Assembly: GCA_938017655.1 (NCBI GenBank)
Contig: CALIJO010000091.1
Coordinates: forward strand, 1-62,224
Direction of reading: 5' to 3'
Length of the DNA: 62,224 nt
Origin: an uncultured Candidatus Saccharibacteria bacterium
Lineage (GTDB): Bacteria > Patescibacteriota > Saccharimonadia > Saccharimonadales > Saccharimonadaceae
Under the pieces are notes generated by a model. It was not told where the DNA came from and searched no databases. It worked only from the letters and a program-made list of their open reading frames with translations. Of the stretch, positions 9,365 to 17,719 are shown one piece after another (within the stretch, counting starts at the first letter, position 1; the number at the start of each line of letters is the position of its first letter). The position numbers and the translations under genes are program-made.

Positions 9365-9411
9365 AAGCATAGACACTATATATAGCGTAATTGCCAAAAC
9401 ATATATAGCGT
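9341..9411 (+). promoter_or_regulatory. three NrdR-type operator boxes upstream of nrdD
   Basis: ACACTACATATAGCGT (9341-9356) and ACACTATATATAGCGT (9373-9388) closely match the known NrdR box ACACWATATATWGTGT. Their starts are 32 bp apart, three helical turns, the classical pair spacing. A weaker third copy, AAAACATATATAGCGT (9396-9411), begins 23 bp later. Box 1 overlaps the -35/spacer and box 2 the start point, so binding should repress transcription. NrdR senses ATP/dATP. No nrdR gene is in the window. Confidence 0.85.
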
Positions 9412-9470
9412 AAAAAGCAAACAAACATAACTAAAAGAGAAGATTGTTAGAATAAGGAGATTTATTTTTT

Positions 9471-11813
9471 ATGCTCAAAAAAGTCGTCAAAAGAGATGGG
9501 AAAGTGGTCCCATTTGATATCGAAAAAATCACCAACGCCATTAAAAAAGCTGGAGCTGCTACTGGAGAATTCAAAGAAGAACGCGCCAAACGCTTAGCTG
9601 AAAAAGTGGTTTCAGAATTTGAAAAATTAAATCAGAAGAAAACTCCATCCGTCGAACAGATCCAGGATATCGTTGAAAAAGTTTTAATGGAATCTAGCTA
9701 CAAACAAACCGCCAAGGCCTATATCTCCTACCGCAATGAACGCACCATGCGCCGCATGGCCCAAACCAGCCTCATGGATGCCTACCGTACTATTGCCGTA
9801 CTTGACGCCAAGCAAAATTCAGACATTAAACGCAGCAACGCTAATGTTGATGGCAACTCCGCCATGGGCAAAATGCTTCAATTTGGTGCCGAAGGTGCTA
9901 AATTCTTTGCCAAATCCGTCCTCATGGAGCCACGTTTTGGTGCCGCTCATGACCGTGGTGACATCCATATTCATGACCTAGATTTCTATGCTACTGGCAC
10001 CCTCACTTGCTGCCAAACCGATCCATTAAAGCTCTTCGCTAATGGCGGTTTTAATACCGGACATGGTCATCTCCGCACGCCGAACTCCATTGGCTCCTAT
10101 ACTGCACTTGCTGCCATCATCCTTCAGGCTAATCAGAATGAACAGCATGGCGGCCAAGCCATTCCAAACTTCGACTATGCCATGGCACCAGGCGTCGATA
10201 AGACCTTCAAGAAAACCCTCCGCGCTAATCTTAAAAAATATAACGAATTCTCTGGTAAAAAAATTGATGCAACCATTCCAGAAGACATTAAATACGGCGA
10301 CGAAGAAACTCTAAAATCTCTCAAGATTCCAGCTATTGTCATTGATGAAGCGAAGAAGGATACCGAAAACCAAACCTTCCAAGCCATGGAGGGCTTCATC
10401 CACAACCTTAACACCATGCATTCCCGTGCTGGCGCCCAAGTTCCATTCACCTCTATTAATTTCGGTACCGACACCACAGAATCAGGTCGTCTCGTTTCCA
10501 AGATGCTTCTCGAAGCTACTGAACGCGGTCTTGGTCGTGGCGAGACACCAATCTTTCCAATCTCCGTTTTTAAAGTCAAAGAGGGTGTTAATTACAATCC
10601 AGAAGATCCAAACTACGACCTCTTCAAACGCAGCATGGAAGTCTCCTCTAAGCGTCTCTTCCCGAATTTCACCTTTATCGACGCACCATTCAATATCAAG
10701 TACTACAAGAAAGGTGACTATAATACCGAGATCGCTACCATGGGTTGCCGTACTCGCGTTTTCTCTTCTATCTTCCCAGAATCTGACGGTATCGCAACTA
10801 GCCGTGGCAATCTATCTTTTACCACTATTAACCTAGTCCGCCTTGGCATTAAACATGGCATCGCACTCAAAGAGCGTAAAACAGCAGACTGGAAAGGCTT
10901 CTATAAAGAACTCGATGAATTAATGGATTTAGTTGCCGACCAGCTACTCGAGCGCTTTGAGTTCCAAGCCAATCAACACGTCCGCAACTTCCCATTCCTC
11001 ATGGGAGAAGGGAACTGGTTTGGTAGCGAAAAGCTCGGCCCAGACGATACTCTGCGCGACGTAATTAAGCATGGATCACTTTCTATTGGCTTTATTGGCG
11101 TCGCCGAAACTCTCAAAGCTATGCTCGGCAAACATCACGGCGAAGACGAAGAAGCCAGAAAGAAAGGTCTCGAGATTATCGAACATATGACCAAGCGATG
11201 TGATGAATATAGCCAAAAATATCACCTCAACTTCACTCTCTTTGGCACCCCTGCCGAAGGTCTCGCTGGACGCTTCACCAAAATGGATCGCAAGGAATTT
11301 GGCCTCATTGAGGGCGTAAATGATCGCGATTATTACACCAACTCCTTCCATGTCCCAGTTTATTTCCCAATCTCTGCTTTTGAAAAAATTGAAATTGAAG
11401 CACCATATCACGCACTCTGTCCAGCCGGCCATATTTCCTATGTTGAACTTGATGGTGATCCATCACAGAATATCGAGGCTTTCGAGGCTGTTATTCGCAA
11501 GATGCACGATTCCGGTATTGGCTACGGCTCCGTCAATCACCCAGTCGATCGTGACCCAGTCTGTGGTTTTTCTGGAATTATCCCAGGCGAACGTTGCCCA
11601 TCATGTGGTCGCATTGAAGGAGAGATTCCTTTTGAGCGCCTTCGTCGCATTACCGGCTACCTTGTTGGCTCACTTGATCGTTGGAATGATGCGAAACGCG
11701 CTGAAGAACATGACCGTGTCAAACACAATGTTTCTGGCACTTATACAAAAGCCGAAAAGGCCGCCCGTGAACACGCCAAGCACACCGCTAAATCATCTCT
11801 AGGAAAAGCTTAA
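9471..11813 (+). CDS. nrdD: anaerobic (class III) ribonucleoside-triphosphate reductase
   Basis: This 780-residue enzyme makes deoxyribonucleotides from NTPs without oxygen, using a glycyl radical. An ATP-cone regulatory domain (about residues 1-90, starting KKVVKRDGKVVPFD) precedes the catalytic barrel. Conserved Cys regions include TCCQTD and MGCRTR. Near the C-terminus are the Cys cluster DPVCGFSG...CPSCGR and the radical loop RITGYLVGS, with Gly729 the likely radical residue. Full length for the family. The ribosome binding site AAGGAG lies 11 nt before the ATG. The stop TAA abuts the nrdG start, so the two form an operon under NrdR-type boxes. Confidence 0.96.
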   Translation: MLKKVVKRDGKVVPFDIEKITNAIKKAGAATGEFKEERAKRLAEKVVSEFEKLNQKKTPSVEQIQDIVEKVLMESSYKQTAKAYISYRNERTMRRMAQTSLMDAYRTIAVLDAKQNSDIKRSNANVDGNSAMGKMLQFGAEGAKFFAKSVLMEPRFGAAHDRGDIHIHDLDFYATGTLTCCQTDPLKLFANGGFNTGHGHLRTPNSIGSYTALAAIILQANQNEQHGGQAIPNFDYAMAPGVDKTFKKTLRANLKKYNEFSGKKIDATIPEDIKYGDEETLKSLKIPAIVIDEAKKDTENQTFQAMEGFIHNLNTMHSRAGAQVPFTSINFGTDTTESGRLVSKMLLEATERGLGRGETPIFPISVFKVKEGVNYNPEDPNYDLFKRSMEVSSKRLFPNFTFIDAPFNIKYYKKGDYNTEIATMGCRTRVFSSIFPESDGIATSRGNLSFTTINLVRLGIKHGIALKERKTADWKGFYKELDELMDLVADQLLERFEFQANQHVRNFPFLMGEGNWFGSEKLGPDDTLRDVIKHGSLSIGFIGVAETLKAMLGKHHGEDEEARKKGLEIIEHMTKRCDEYSQKYHLNFTLFGTPAEGLAGRFTKMDRKEFGLIEGVNDRDYYTNSFHVPVYFPISAFEKIEIEAPYHALCPAGHISYVELDGDPSQNIEAFEAVIRKMHDSGIGYGSVNHPVDRDPVCGFSGIIPGERCPSCGRIEGEIPFERLRRITGYLVGSLDRWNDAKRAEEHDRVKHNVSGTYTKAEKAAREHAKHTAKSSLGKA

Positions 11814-12329
11814 ATGTCGTCCCGCGTCCCTGGTTCTGATAAGCATCACATCCGTCTTTCCGGACCGATTGAACACGATAGTATCGTCAATGGTTACGGG
11901 TTACGCGCCGTGATTTGGACTCAAGGTTGTTTTATCCACTGTGAAGGCTGCCAAAATCAAGAAACCTGGGACGAAGAGGGTGGGGTTCTTGTTAATATTG
12001 AAGATATTAAGCAAGAACTCCGCTCCCTCAAGGGGCAAACCGGCCTTACTTTCTGTGGTGGAGAACCGTCGCTTCAAGCCGAAGCCTGTATCGAAATTTC
12101 CAAATTCGTCAAAGAAGAGCTCGGTTGGAATGTTTGGTCATTTTCTGGCTATACTTATGAAGAAATCAAAGCAAAACAGAATAACCAATGGAAATTTTTC
12201 AAAACCCTCGATGCTTTGATTGATGGGCCATTCATTCTTGCCCAGCGTGACCTTACCTTAAAATTTCGAGGCTCTAAAAATCAACGTCTTCTACATCTCA
12301 AAGATGGTGAAATTACAAGTATCGAATAG
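11814..12329 (+). CDS. nrdG: anaerobic ribonucleotide reductase activating protein (radical SAM)
   Basis: A 171-residue radical-SAM enzyme that uses a 4Fe-4S cluster and S-adenosylmethionine to place the glycyl radical on NrdD. The cluster motif CX3CX2C is visible as CFIHCEGC (about residues 39-46), followed by the SAM-binding GGEPSLQ. The ATG directly follows the nrdD stop codon, implying translational coupling. Length and motif order are typical of NrdG. Confidence 0.95.
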   Translation: MSSRVPGSDKHHIRLSGPIEHDSIVNGYGLRAVIWTQGCFIHCEGCQNQETWDEEGGVLVNIEDIKQELRSLKGQTGLTFCGGEPSLQAEACIEISKFVKEELGWNVWSFSGYTYEEIKAKQNNQWKFFKTLDALIDGPFILAQRDLTLKFRGSKNQRLLHLKDGEITSIE

Positions 12330-12407
12330 CGCCAATTCATAAATCCTGAATCTTACCACTAAGACACTTTTTTATTCCTACATTTTCTATAGTTGGACAT
12401 TTTATTT

Positions 12408-12980
12408 CTAAGCCAAATTCACATAAAATCTTGGGGCATTTTTCGTCAAATACACCAAATTTCGCGCATGCTTCACGATAAAATTTTTGTGATATTTTTC
12501 GCGACGCCAACGATATAATTCCGCCACTAAATCCGCCAGAAAATGATCGTAGATTGCCTCCATCAACTCCGGATCGTAGCGATTCCAAAAGCGATAAATT
12601 AACATCTTAAATTCCACTCGAAACAGTGCCAAATTCATCATTTTATGAAAATCCATTTGCATCAATTCCAAACGATTTTCTTTGTATAAAAAAATGAACA
12701 ATTTTTCATAAAATTGTTCCATACTCATCTCTAATTGAAAATTTGTTTTTAATTCATCTTCCAAATGCTTCAAGAAGATGGCGCGATTTTTATTCATTAA
12801 ATCTGCCAAATTACGATAATGATCATAAAATGTCGACTCGGCAATCTTGGCCACTCTCGCAAGCTCGCGTATTTGAATTTCAGCTAAACTTTTATCTCTT
12901 GATATACTTGCCAAAGCATTAAAAATTTTTCGTTCGGTTCTTTGATATACCCGATTTTTGACATGTTTTCTGCTCATCAT
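12408..12980 (-). CDS. TetR-family transcriptional regulator
   Basis: A 190-residue protein with an N-terminal TetR-type helix-turn-helix (about residues 20-65: LAEIQIRELARVAKIAEST, then FYDHYRN) and an all-helical C-terminal ligand domain without clear similarity. GGAG lies 5 nt before the first of two tandem ATGs (12980 and 12977). It lies downstream of, and on the same strand as, the membrane-protein gene at 13068-13676, with a terminator between them. Palindromes near 13720-13740 could be its operator, but that is inference. Confidence 0.85.
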   Translation of the reverse strand: MMSRKHVKNRVYQRTERKIFNALASISRDKSLAEIQIRELARVAKIAESTFYDHYRNLADLMNKNRAIFLKHLEDELKTNFQLEMSMEQFYEKLFIFLYKENRLELMQMDFHKMMNLALFRVEFKMLIYRFWNRYDPELMEAIYDHFLADLVAELYRWRREKYHKNFIVKHARNLVYLTKNAPRFYVNLA

Positions 12981-13046
12981 TTTCTCTCCGGATTTTATTT
13001 TTATTTTAACATAAGCATTTCAAAATAAAACCTCCTTAAAAAGAAA

Positions 13047-13072
13047 AATAGTACTCCACTAGGAGTACTATT
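13047..13072 (-). terminator. intrinsic terminator overlapping membrane-protein stop
   Basis: Perfect 11-bp arms (AATAGTACTCC / GGAGTACTATT) with a four-base loop, followed on the minus strand by a T-rich tract. The stop codon of the upstream gene lies within the stem. Confidence 0.85.
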
Positions 13073-13676
13073 TAAGAGTTTCCTCTATGATAAAAGACAA
13101 GACCATAGATTGAAAATAACAAAGCAAGGCCGCCAAAAATATTGTTAAAATTATCGCTAATGCATTGTTAAAGTTAGACCCAAACACCATAATAATTGGC
13201 ACTGCCACCAGAATAATGAATCTTGCATTAGCTATAACAAATCTTGTACTAGCTATTTTTTTCGCAAAACTGAGTAATCTAGGACAATACTTTTGAACCG
13301 CTACAATACTCCTGGCGCTATCTTGGACTGTAACTAATACTGCACCAATAATCACAAATAATAGCATCCAAAAGTCCACCATTAAAATTAGCGCCACCCA
13401 GACAAACACGTTGAATATTATATCGGAAGCAACTACTATTATCGCACCCAACGTATTATGGCCAGGAAAAATCAAAAGATCGTACTCGTAAATTATCGAT
13501 CCGCCGACGATGAAATTTATACTCCACATAACACCAACCAATAAAATTACCACCCAAAACGGCAACGCTTCTAGCAGTAATCCCGCTATCACTACACATG
13601 ATAAAAACCTTGCTGCTATCAGCGTGTGAATTCCAGCATTTAGTATCTGTTTTTTCTCTTTCCAATCTTTTCCCAT
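13068..13676 (-). CDS. polytopic membrane protein of unknown function
   Basis: A 202-residue protein with about five or six hydrophobic helices filling most of the chain and a short charged N-terminus (MGKDWKEKKQ). The ORF extends upstream to 13715, but a strong AAAGGAGGG lies 7-8 nt before the ATG at 13676, which fixes the start there. I recognise no family, and conserved charged residues inside the helices are few. It has a near-consensus promoter at 13742-13770 that mirrors the promoter of the small gene on the other strand. Confidence 0.75.
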   Translation of the reverse strand: MGKDWKEKKQILNAGIHTLIAARFLSCVVIAGLLLEALPFWVVILLVGVMWSINFIVGGSIIYEYDLLIFPGHNTLGAIIVVASDIIFNVFVWVALILMVDFWMLLFVIIGAVLVTVQDSARSIVAVQKYCPRLLSFAKKIASTRFVIANARFIILVAVPIIMVFGSNFNNALAIILTIFLAALLCYFQSMVLSFIIEETLK

Positions 13677-13719
13677 ATAGGACCCTCCTTTTAAAGAACT
13701 ACTATCAAAAGTCACACTA

Positions 13720-13740
13720 ATTAATATTAATCAGTTCTTA
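13720..13740. promoter_or_regulatory. AT-rich palindrome, possible operator
   Basis: ATTAATATTAAT is a perfect palindrome, flanked by partly symmetric bases, near the predicted start of the minus-strand membrane-protein transcript. It is a candidate TetR-type operator; AT-rich chance symmetry is possible. Confidence 0.35.
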
Positions 13741-13741
13741 T

Positions 13742-13770
13742 ATTCTACAACTTTTTTCTAACCCTGTCAA
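13742..13770 (-). promoter_or_regulatory. promoter of membrane-protein gene
   Basis: On the minus strand TTGACA (13770-13765), a 17-nt spacer and TAGAAT (13747-13742). Same hexamers and spacing as the divergent promoter at 13781-13809. Confidence 0.8.
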
Positions 13771-13780
13771 TTTTTTAACA

Positions 13781-13809
13781 TTGACATATTTATATTTTTA
13801 TGGTAGAAT
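13781..13809 (+). promoter_or_regulatory. promoter of 59-aa protein gene
   Basis: TTGACA (13781-13786), a 17-nt spacer and TAGAAT (13804-13809). The transcript would carry a leader of about 67 nt with the hairpin arms AATCTAA (13820-13826) and TTAGATT (13834-13840). Confidence 0.8.
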
Positions 13810-13882
13810 TAAACCGTCTAATCTAACTAGGATTTAGATTGACGTACGTGAAAATTGTTTGGTTATGGAAGGGGGTATCCAT

Positions 13883-14062
13883 ATGAGCGTTATTATAACG
13901 AACGATGTTTTTGGCAACAGCTACGATTCCAGCAATCCTGGAGATGTGCGCAGATTTGTTCAAGATTACAAGAACAATCCGGATTATTTCCAGAAAGCCT
14001 GGGATTCTGAAAAGGAGGTGATGTTAGATTCAGCTAGGACCTTAGGAATCTACAATGACTAA
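13883..14062 (+). CDS. small hypothetical protein (59 aa)
   Basis: A short hydrophilic protein, rich in Asp/Asn/Ser and predicted mostly helical toward the C-terminus. No family recognised. The open frame runs upstream to 13859, but AAGGGGG about 7 nt before the ATG at 13883 supports the shorter form. A strong promoter and leader hairpin upstream, and a good terminator downstream at 14208-14232, support a real expressed unit. Confidence 0.6.
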   Translation: MSVIITNDVFGNSYDSSNPGDVRRFVQDYKNNPDYFQKAWDSEKEVMLDSARTLGIYND

Positions 14063-14207
14063 TCGTTGTCACCAACTGTAACTCGTAACTTCAAACAATT
14101 TTGCTGATATCTAGATGCTAGCTCTCCAGAATGCTTACTACTACTCGCTAGTATTCTTCTCCAAAAATATCAGCAGCAACTATCGACCCGCAATTTTCAC
14201 GCTTTTC

Positions 14208-14232
14208 GGGAGGCTTCCGCCTCCCATTTTTT
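14208..14232 (+). terminator. intrinsic terminator
   Basis: GGGAGGC (14208-14214), loop TTCC, GCCTCCC (14219-14225), then a T-run. Confidence 0.9.
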
Positions 14233-14308
14233 ATGCCTCACATCTTCCATTTTTATGTCTACATCTCTCATTTTTATGCCTCCGCCCCTCCCATTTTTAT
14301 GCCTAAGT
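14223..14308. repeat. imperfect short tandem repeat
   Basis: Four copies of a unit containing CATTTTTATG (first with an extra T), spaced about 20-25 bp, starting within the terminator stem. Purine/pyrimidine skew is strong. Confidence 0.6.
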
Positions 14309-14516
14309 TTTTTAGCAAAAATATCATCCACAGGAAAATCCTATCTTTCACCTCCAAACATACTTTTTGTGCTAAAATTAAAGTATCTTGCTACACTTCG
14401 GTCACTGGCAATGAGAAAATGTTTTAGCTTTAAGTATCGTCATTTATACTTTTAGCCAGGAGCCAATAAATCGGGCTCACATAAATGACTCTTATATTTA
14501 AATTTAGGAGTTACTT

Positions 14517-14774
14517 ATGCAAAACCAAACTAATCTTAACAATCTAGAACGTGTCGAAGTGATGGCCCTTTTTGGCTATCAAATGACTCCGTGCCAACCG
14601 CTGACTTTTAAGCGCCATGGCTATGATGAGTCTGAAGTGACGGAATTACTCCGCACTCACATCCGTTTCGTCGGTAATACCGCGATTCACGTCTTCGACG
14701 TCTTAGTCGGAAAGGAGCAATGTCGTCTGATGTTTAATGCTACAGATTTGACTTGGCACATTGCGGCTAACTAA
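14517..14774 (+). CDS. small hypothetical protein (85 aa)
   Basis: An 85-residue soluble protein with a mixed alpha/beta pattern (FKRHGYDESEVTELLRTH, then two strands). No family recognised. AGGAG lies 6 nt before the ATG. A terminator begins 8 nt after the stop, so it is a single-gene unit. Confidence 0.65.
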   Translation: MQNQTNLNNLERVEVMALFGYQMTPCQPLTFKRHGYDESEVTELLRTHIRFVGNTAIHVFDVLVGKEQCRLMFNATDLTWHIAAN

Positions 14775-14781
14775 TCTAGAG

Positions 14782-14806
14782 AGAGGGAATTATGCCCTCT
14801 TTTTTG
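14782..14806 (+). terminator. intrinsic terminator
   Basis: AGAGGG / CCCTCT stem with a 7-nt loop and T-run, ending at the convergent dus stop codon. Confidence 0.85.
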
Positions 14807-15808
14807 TTATAAATTTACACAAAACTCGTCTAATACCGCACGAATTTCCGTCGTATTTTTGCAATCCATTAGTTTCACTCTTAAATCAGATGCCCCATCA
14901 AAAGAATTCACATAAACTTTAAACATGCGCTTCAGGGGTTCGAACGGATACCTCGAGCCGCGTGCTTCTAATTCTCGACATCTTGCATCAAAAACATCCA
15001 GATGAAAGCGAAATAGCTCCATAATTTCTGGAATTTCAACTTCTCCCCCCAGCCCCACTGGCTTACGCTTAGTAAAACAATATGGGTTAAAGAATACCCC
15101 GCGACCAATCATAAAGCCATCCACCCCTGGATAAGCTTCACTTAATTTAGCTACGTCCGCCATATCCGCAATATCACCATTAATCGTAATCAAGGTTTGT
15201 GGTGCGACCTCATTACGAATAGCTAAAATCTCTGGAATTAACTCATAGTGTGCTGGCACTTTCGACATCTCCTTGCGTGTACGTAAATGAATCGTCAAAT
15301 TTGCCACATCCTCCGCTAAAATTTTCGGTAACCATTCACGAAATTCGTCTACATACGTAAAACCTAGGCGTGTCTTCACCGATACTGGCAAATTCGTGTT
15401 TGCTTTCGCTGAGCGGATACATTCAAGCGCCAATTCTGGCGTACGAATCATCGCCGCACCACCACCCGCTTTATTGACATGACGATCCGGACATCCCATA
15501 TTAATATCCAACCCATCAAAACCTAGCTCCTCCAATTTGCTAGCCAGTAAACCAAATTGCTCTGGATTTTTTCCCCAAATTTGCGCAATAATTGGTGAAT
15601 CCGTCTCTACTACATCGAGACGCTCAAGTGCGTTGTCCCGACCTTTTTCCGACGCAAAAGAAGAAACATTAGTAAATTCCGTAAAAAATACATCTGGTCG
15701 CCCCGCTCGGTTAATTACCTGACGAAAAACCACGTCCGTCACCCCCTCCATTGGGGCTAGAATCGTAAAGTGTTTCGGTAAATCCCGCCATGACCATTTT
15801 TTCTGCAT
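14807..15808 (-). CDS. dus: tRNA-dihydrouridine synthase
   Basis: A 333-residue FMN-dependent enzyme that reduces uridines in tRNA D-loops. The TIM-barrel start APMEGVTD binds FMN, the catalytic Cys106 is in GCPDRHVNKAGGGAAM, and SVKTRLGF is another conserved barrel motif. The open frame has a TTG at 15820, but GGAG 6 nt before the ATG at 15808 fixes the start. It lies downstream of a glycosyltransferase on the same strand, separated by a 21-22-bp tandem repeat. Which Dus subfamily it belongs to cannot be told here. Confidence 0.93.
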   Translation of the reverse strand: MQKKWSWRDLPKHFTILAPMEGVTDVVFRQVINRAGRPDVFFTEFTNVSSFASEKGRDNALERLDVVETDSPIIAQIWGKNPEQFGLLASKLEELGFDGLDINMGCPDRHVNKAGGGAAMIRTPELALECIRSAKANTNLPVSVKTRLGFTYVDEFREWLPKILAEDVANLTIHLRTRKEMSKVPAHYELIPEILAIRNEVAPQTLITINGDIADMADVAKLSEAYPGVDGFMIGRGVFFNPYCFTKRKPVGLGGEVEIPEIMELFRFHLDVFDARCRELEARGSRYPFEPLKRMFKVYVNSFDGASDLRVKLMDCKNTTEIRAVLDEFCVNL

Positions 15809-15842
15809 TACTTTCTCCAATCTAACTCAAATCTTATCATTT

Positions 15843-15960
15843 CGCTTCCGCTTATTCTCTATTCTGCTTCCGCTTATTCCTTTTCTGCTTCCGCTTATTT
15901 TTTTATTCCAGTTCAATCTAACTTCATTTCGCTTTAGCTTATTTTCATTCCGCTTCCGCT
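15843..15960 (-). repeat. tandem repeat copied from the 3' end of the glycosyltransferase gene
   Basis: GCTTCCGCTTATT (plus strand) recurs at 15844, 15866 and 15887 (periods 22 and 21), with degenerate copies near 15930 and at the coding end (15950-15960). On the minus strand the unit GCGGAAGC matches the last Glu-Ala codons of the glycosyltransferase gene. Confidence 0.7.
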
Positions 15961-17237
15961 TCCATTTCAGCGTGCTTTAAGCGAATCGCTTCTTCATAAA
16001 TTTCTTCAAAGCGCTTCAAGGTATGTCTCAAATCATGTTTCTTTGAAATCTCCAAAGAATTTTTACTATATTCTTTTTGAAGTTTCTTGTCCAAAAGAAT
16101 CTTTTTCATAGCTTCTTTGAATGCTTCGATATTGCCAGCTTCCACAAGTTCACCATTAAAACCACCCACGCAAATTTCCCCCACCGCTCCAGCATTTACC
16201 GCCACAAGAGGCAAACCAGTTGCCGCCGCCTCAATCAAAACAATTCCTTGAGTCTCAGTCTCAGAGCCCGTAGCAAATATCGTACCCATGCGATAAACCT
16301 TTGCGAGTTCCGGCATCATAATTTTACCGAGGAATTTTACTTCCTTACTAATACCTAGATCCTCAGTAAGTTCCTTTAATCTCGCCATATCGATACCGTC
16401 GCCCACAATCACCAGTTCGGTATTCGAAATTCCATCCGCCAAAAGCAAAGCAAAAGCCTTAACCACCACATCAATACTTTTTTCCGGATCCACCCGTCCG
16501 ATGTACATAATCTTATCTTTACCATCATCAAGGTGATATTTTTTCAAAATCTCCGAACTAGCTTTTGCCGGCTTAAACTGTGACAAATCCACCCCATTTG
16601 AAAGCGCTTCTACTGGGACTTTGAAATACTTACGATTTTTTGGTATTAAGTCGCCGATCGCAATCTCGGTTGGCATCGTCGCATATTCAGAATTTTTCAA
16701 AAAACTCATCATGTGCGCCTTCAAAATCGCATTTGATAATTTTTTCAAAGGTTTAGGCTGCAAGAAAAACAATTGATCAGTAATATTATCCGGATAAGCA
16801 TGCCCGGTCGAAACCAAAGGGACGTTTCGCTTTTTCACATAACTCATCACCGCAAGCGCAATAAATTCCGCCGTCTGCAAATGAATAACATCTGGCTGAA
16901 ATTCATCCAGCACTTTTTTCACCTCCACCCAAGGATTTACCGTCCACCAAATACCATTCTTATAAGTCAAACGTGGTAAAGGCATACCTAAAAATTCCGG
17001 ATTCTCTGGCACTGGGTTAATTTGATCAGGATAAAAAGGGAAACGAATTGAAGATAAATGAGCAGTCTTCACCCCAGTTTTTTCGTCGATTTCTTCGTAA
17101 TATTCTCCGGTAAAACTTGGTGCGATTACCAAAACTTCATGACCCGCCTGAGCTAAGCCATTTGCTAAATTATGCGCAAATACCGCCACCCCATTTGTCA
17201 TCGGATAATAAATATCAGAAGCAATTGCAATTTTCAT
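15945..17237 (-). CDS. family-4-type glycosyltransferase
   Basis: A 430-residue GT-B glycosyltransferase. The N-terminal domain begins KIAIASDIYYPMTNGVAVF, and the C-terminal nucleotide-sugar domain carries IMYIGRVDPEKSIDVVVKAF and the E-x7-E-like ETETQGIVLIEAAATGLP. Relatives include diacylglycerol glucosyltransferases and phosphatidylinositol mannosyltransferases, so glycolipid or cell-wall sugar transfer is likely. The C-terminus ends in Glu/Ala repeats whose DNA is tandemly copied after the stop. A minus-strand TATAAT 7 nt before the ATG indicates leaderless expression. Sugar donor and acceptor are unknown. Confidence 0.9.
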   Translation of the reverse strand: MKIAIASDIYYPMTNGVAVFAHNLANGLAQAGHEVLVIAPSFTGEYYEEIDEKTGVKTAHLSSIRFPFYPDQINPVPENPEFLGMPLPRLTYKNGIWWTVNPWVEVKKVLDEFQPDVIHLQTAEFIALAVMSYVKKRNVPLVSTGHAYPDNITDQLFFLQPKPLKKLSNAILKAHMMSFLKNSEYATMPTEIAIGDLIPKNRKYFKVPVEALSNGVDLSQFKPAKASSEILKKYHLDDGKDKIMYIGRVDPEKSIDVVVKAFALLLADGISNTELVIVGDGIDMARLKELTEDLGISKEVKFLGKIMMPELAKVYRMGTIFATGSETETQGIVLIEAAATGLPLVAVNAGAVGEICVGGFNGELVEAGNIEAFKEAMKKILLDKKLQKEYSKNSLEISKKHDLRHTLKRFEEIYEEAIRLKHAEMEAEAE

Positions 17238-17244
17238 AATCTCT

Positions 17245-17250
17245 ATTATA
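17245..17250 (-). promoter_or_regulatory. -10 box, leaderless geometry, glycosyltransferase
   Basis: TATAAT on the minus strand ends 7 nt before the ATG at 17237. Confidence 0.65.
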
Positions 17251-17269
17251 TAACACTTTTAGTATCTGT

Positions 17270-17275
17270 TATAAT
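17270..17275 (+). promoter_or_regulatory. -10 box, leaderless geometry, smpB
   Basis: TATAAT ends 6 nt before the ATG at 17282. It diverges from the glycosyltransferase promoter only 20 bp away. Confidence 0.7.
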
Positions 17276-17281
17276 TAAGCT

Positions 17282-17719
17282 ATGGGTAAAAAATCAAAAC
17301 CAAAGCAAACCTCTTCTGTCGCCGTCAACCGACGTGCGAGTTTTGATTATCATCTCGGTGATAAAATTATCTGCGGTATGAGCCTGACCGGACCGGAAGT
17401 CCGCCTAATTCGTGATCACCACGTCCAGCTCAAAGGCTCATTTGTCACCATTAAGGATGGCGAACTCTGGCTAAACAACCTCACACTTGGTGCCGAAACC
17501 GCCCGTAATATCCGTCTGCTCATCACCAAAAAACAACTTCACTCACTCGAAAAATCCAAACAACTCGGCAATACTATCGTACCAACTAAATTGTTCGGCG
17601 GCGGCCGTTATATTAAAATCGAAGTCTCCCTCGCTACTGGTAAAAAACGTTATGACAAGCGCGTTTCGATTAAAAATCGCGACCTCGATCGCGAAGCAAG
17701 GAAGCGCCTACATGTCTAA
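17282..17719 (+). CDS. smpB: SsrA-binding protein
   Basis: A 145-residue protein that binds tmRNA and rescues stalled ribosomes. The family start NRRASFDYHL (about residues 17-26), GMSLTGPEVRLIR, and a basic C-terminal tail beginning at KKRYDKR are typical. Length is normal. Its last 8 nt overlap the start of the exonuclease III gene. The tmRNA gene was not found in this window. Confidence 0.95.
   Translation: MGKKSKPKQTSSVAVNRRASFDYHLGDKIICGMSLTGPEVRLIRDHHVQLKGSFVTIKDGELWLNNLTLGAETARNIRLLITKKQLHSLEKSKQLGNTIVPTKLFGGGRYIKIEVSLATGKKRYDKRVSIKNRDLDREARKRLHV

Larger units (their letters stand above)
14063..14516 (+). other. 454-nt intergenic region with terminator and short repeats
   Basis: No convincing gene. 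It holds an intrinsic terminator (14208-14232), four imperfect copies of a CATTTTTATGCCT-like unit (about 14223-14308), and the leader of the 85-aa protein gene that ends in AGGAG. Confidence 0.6.
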
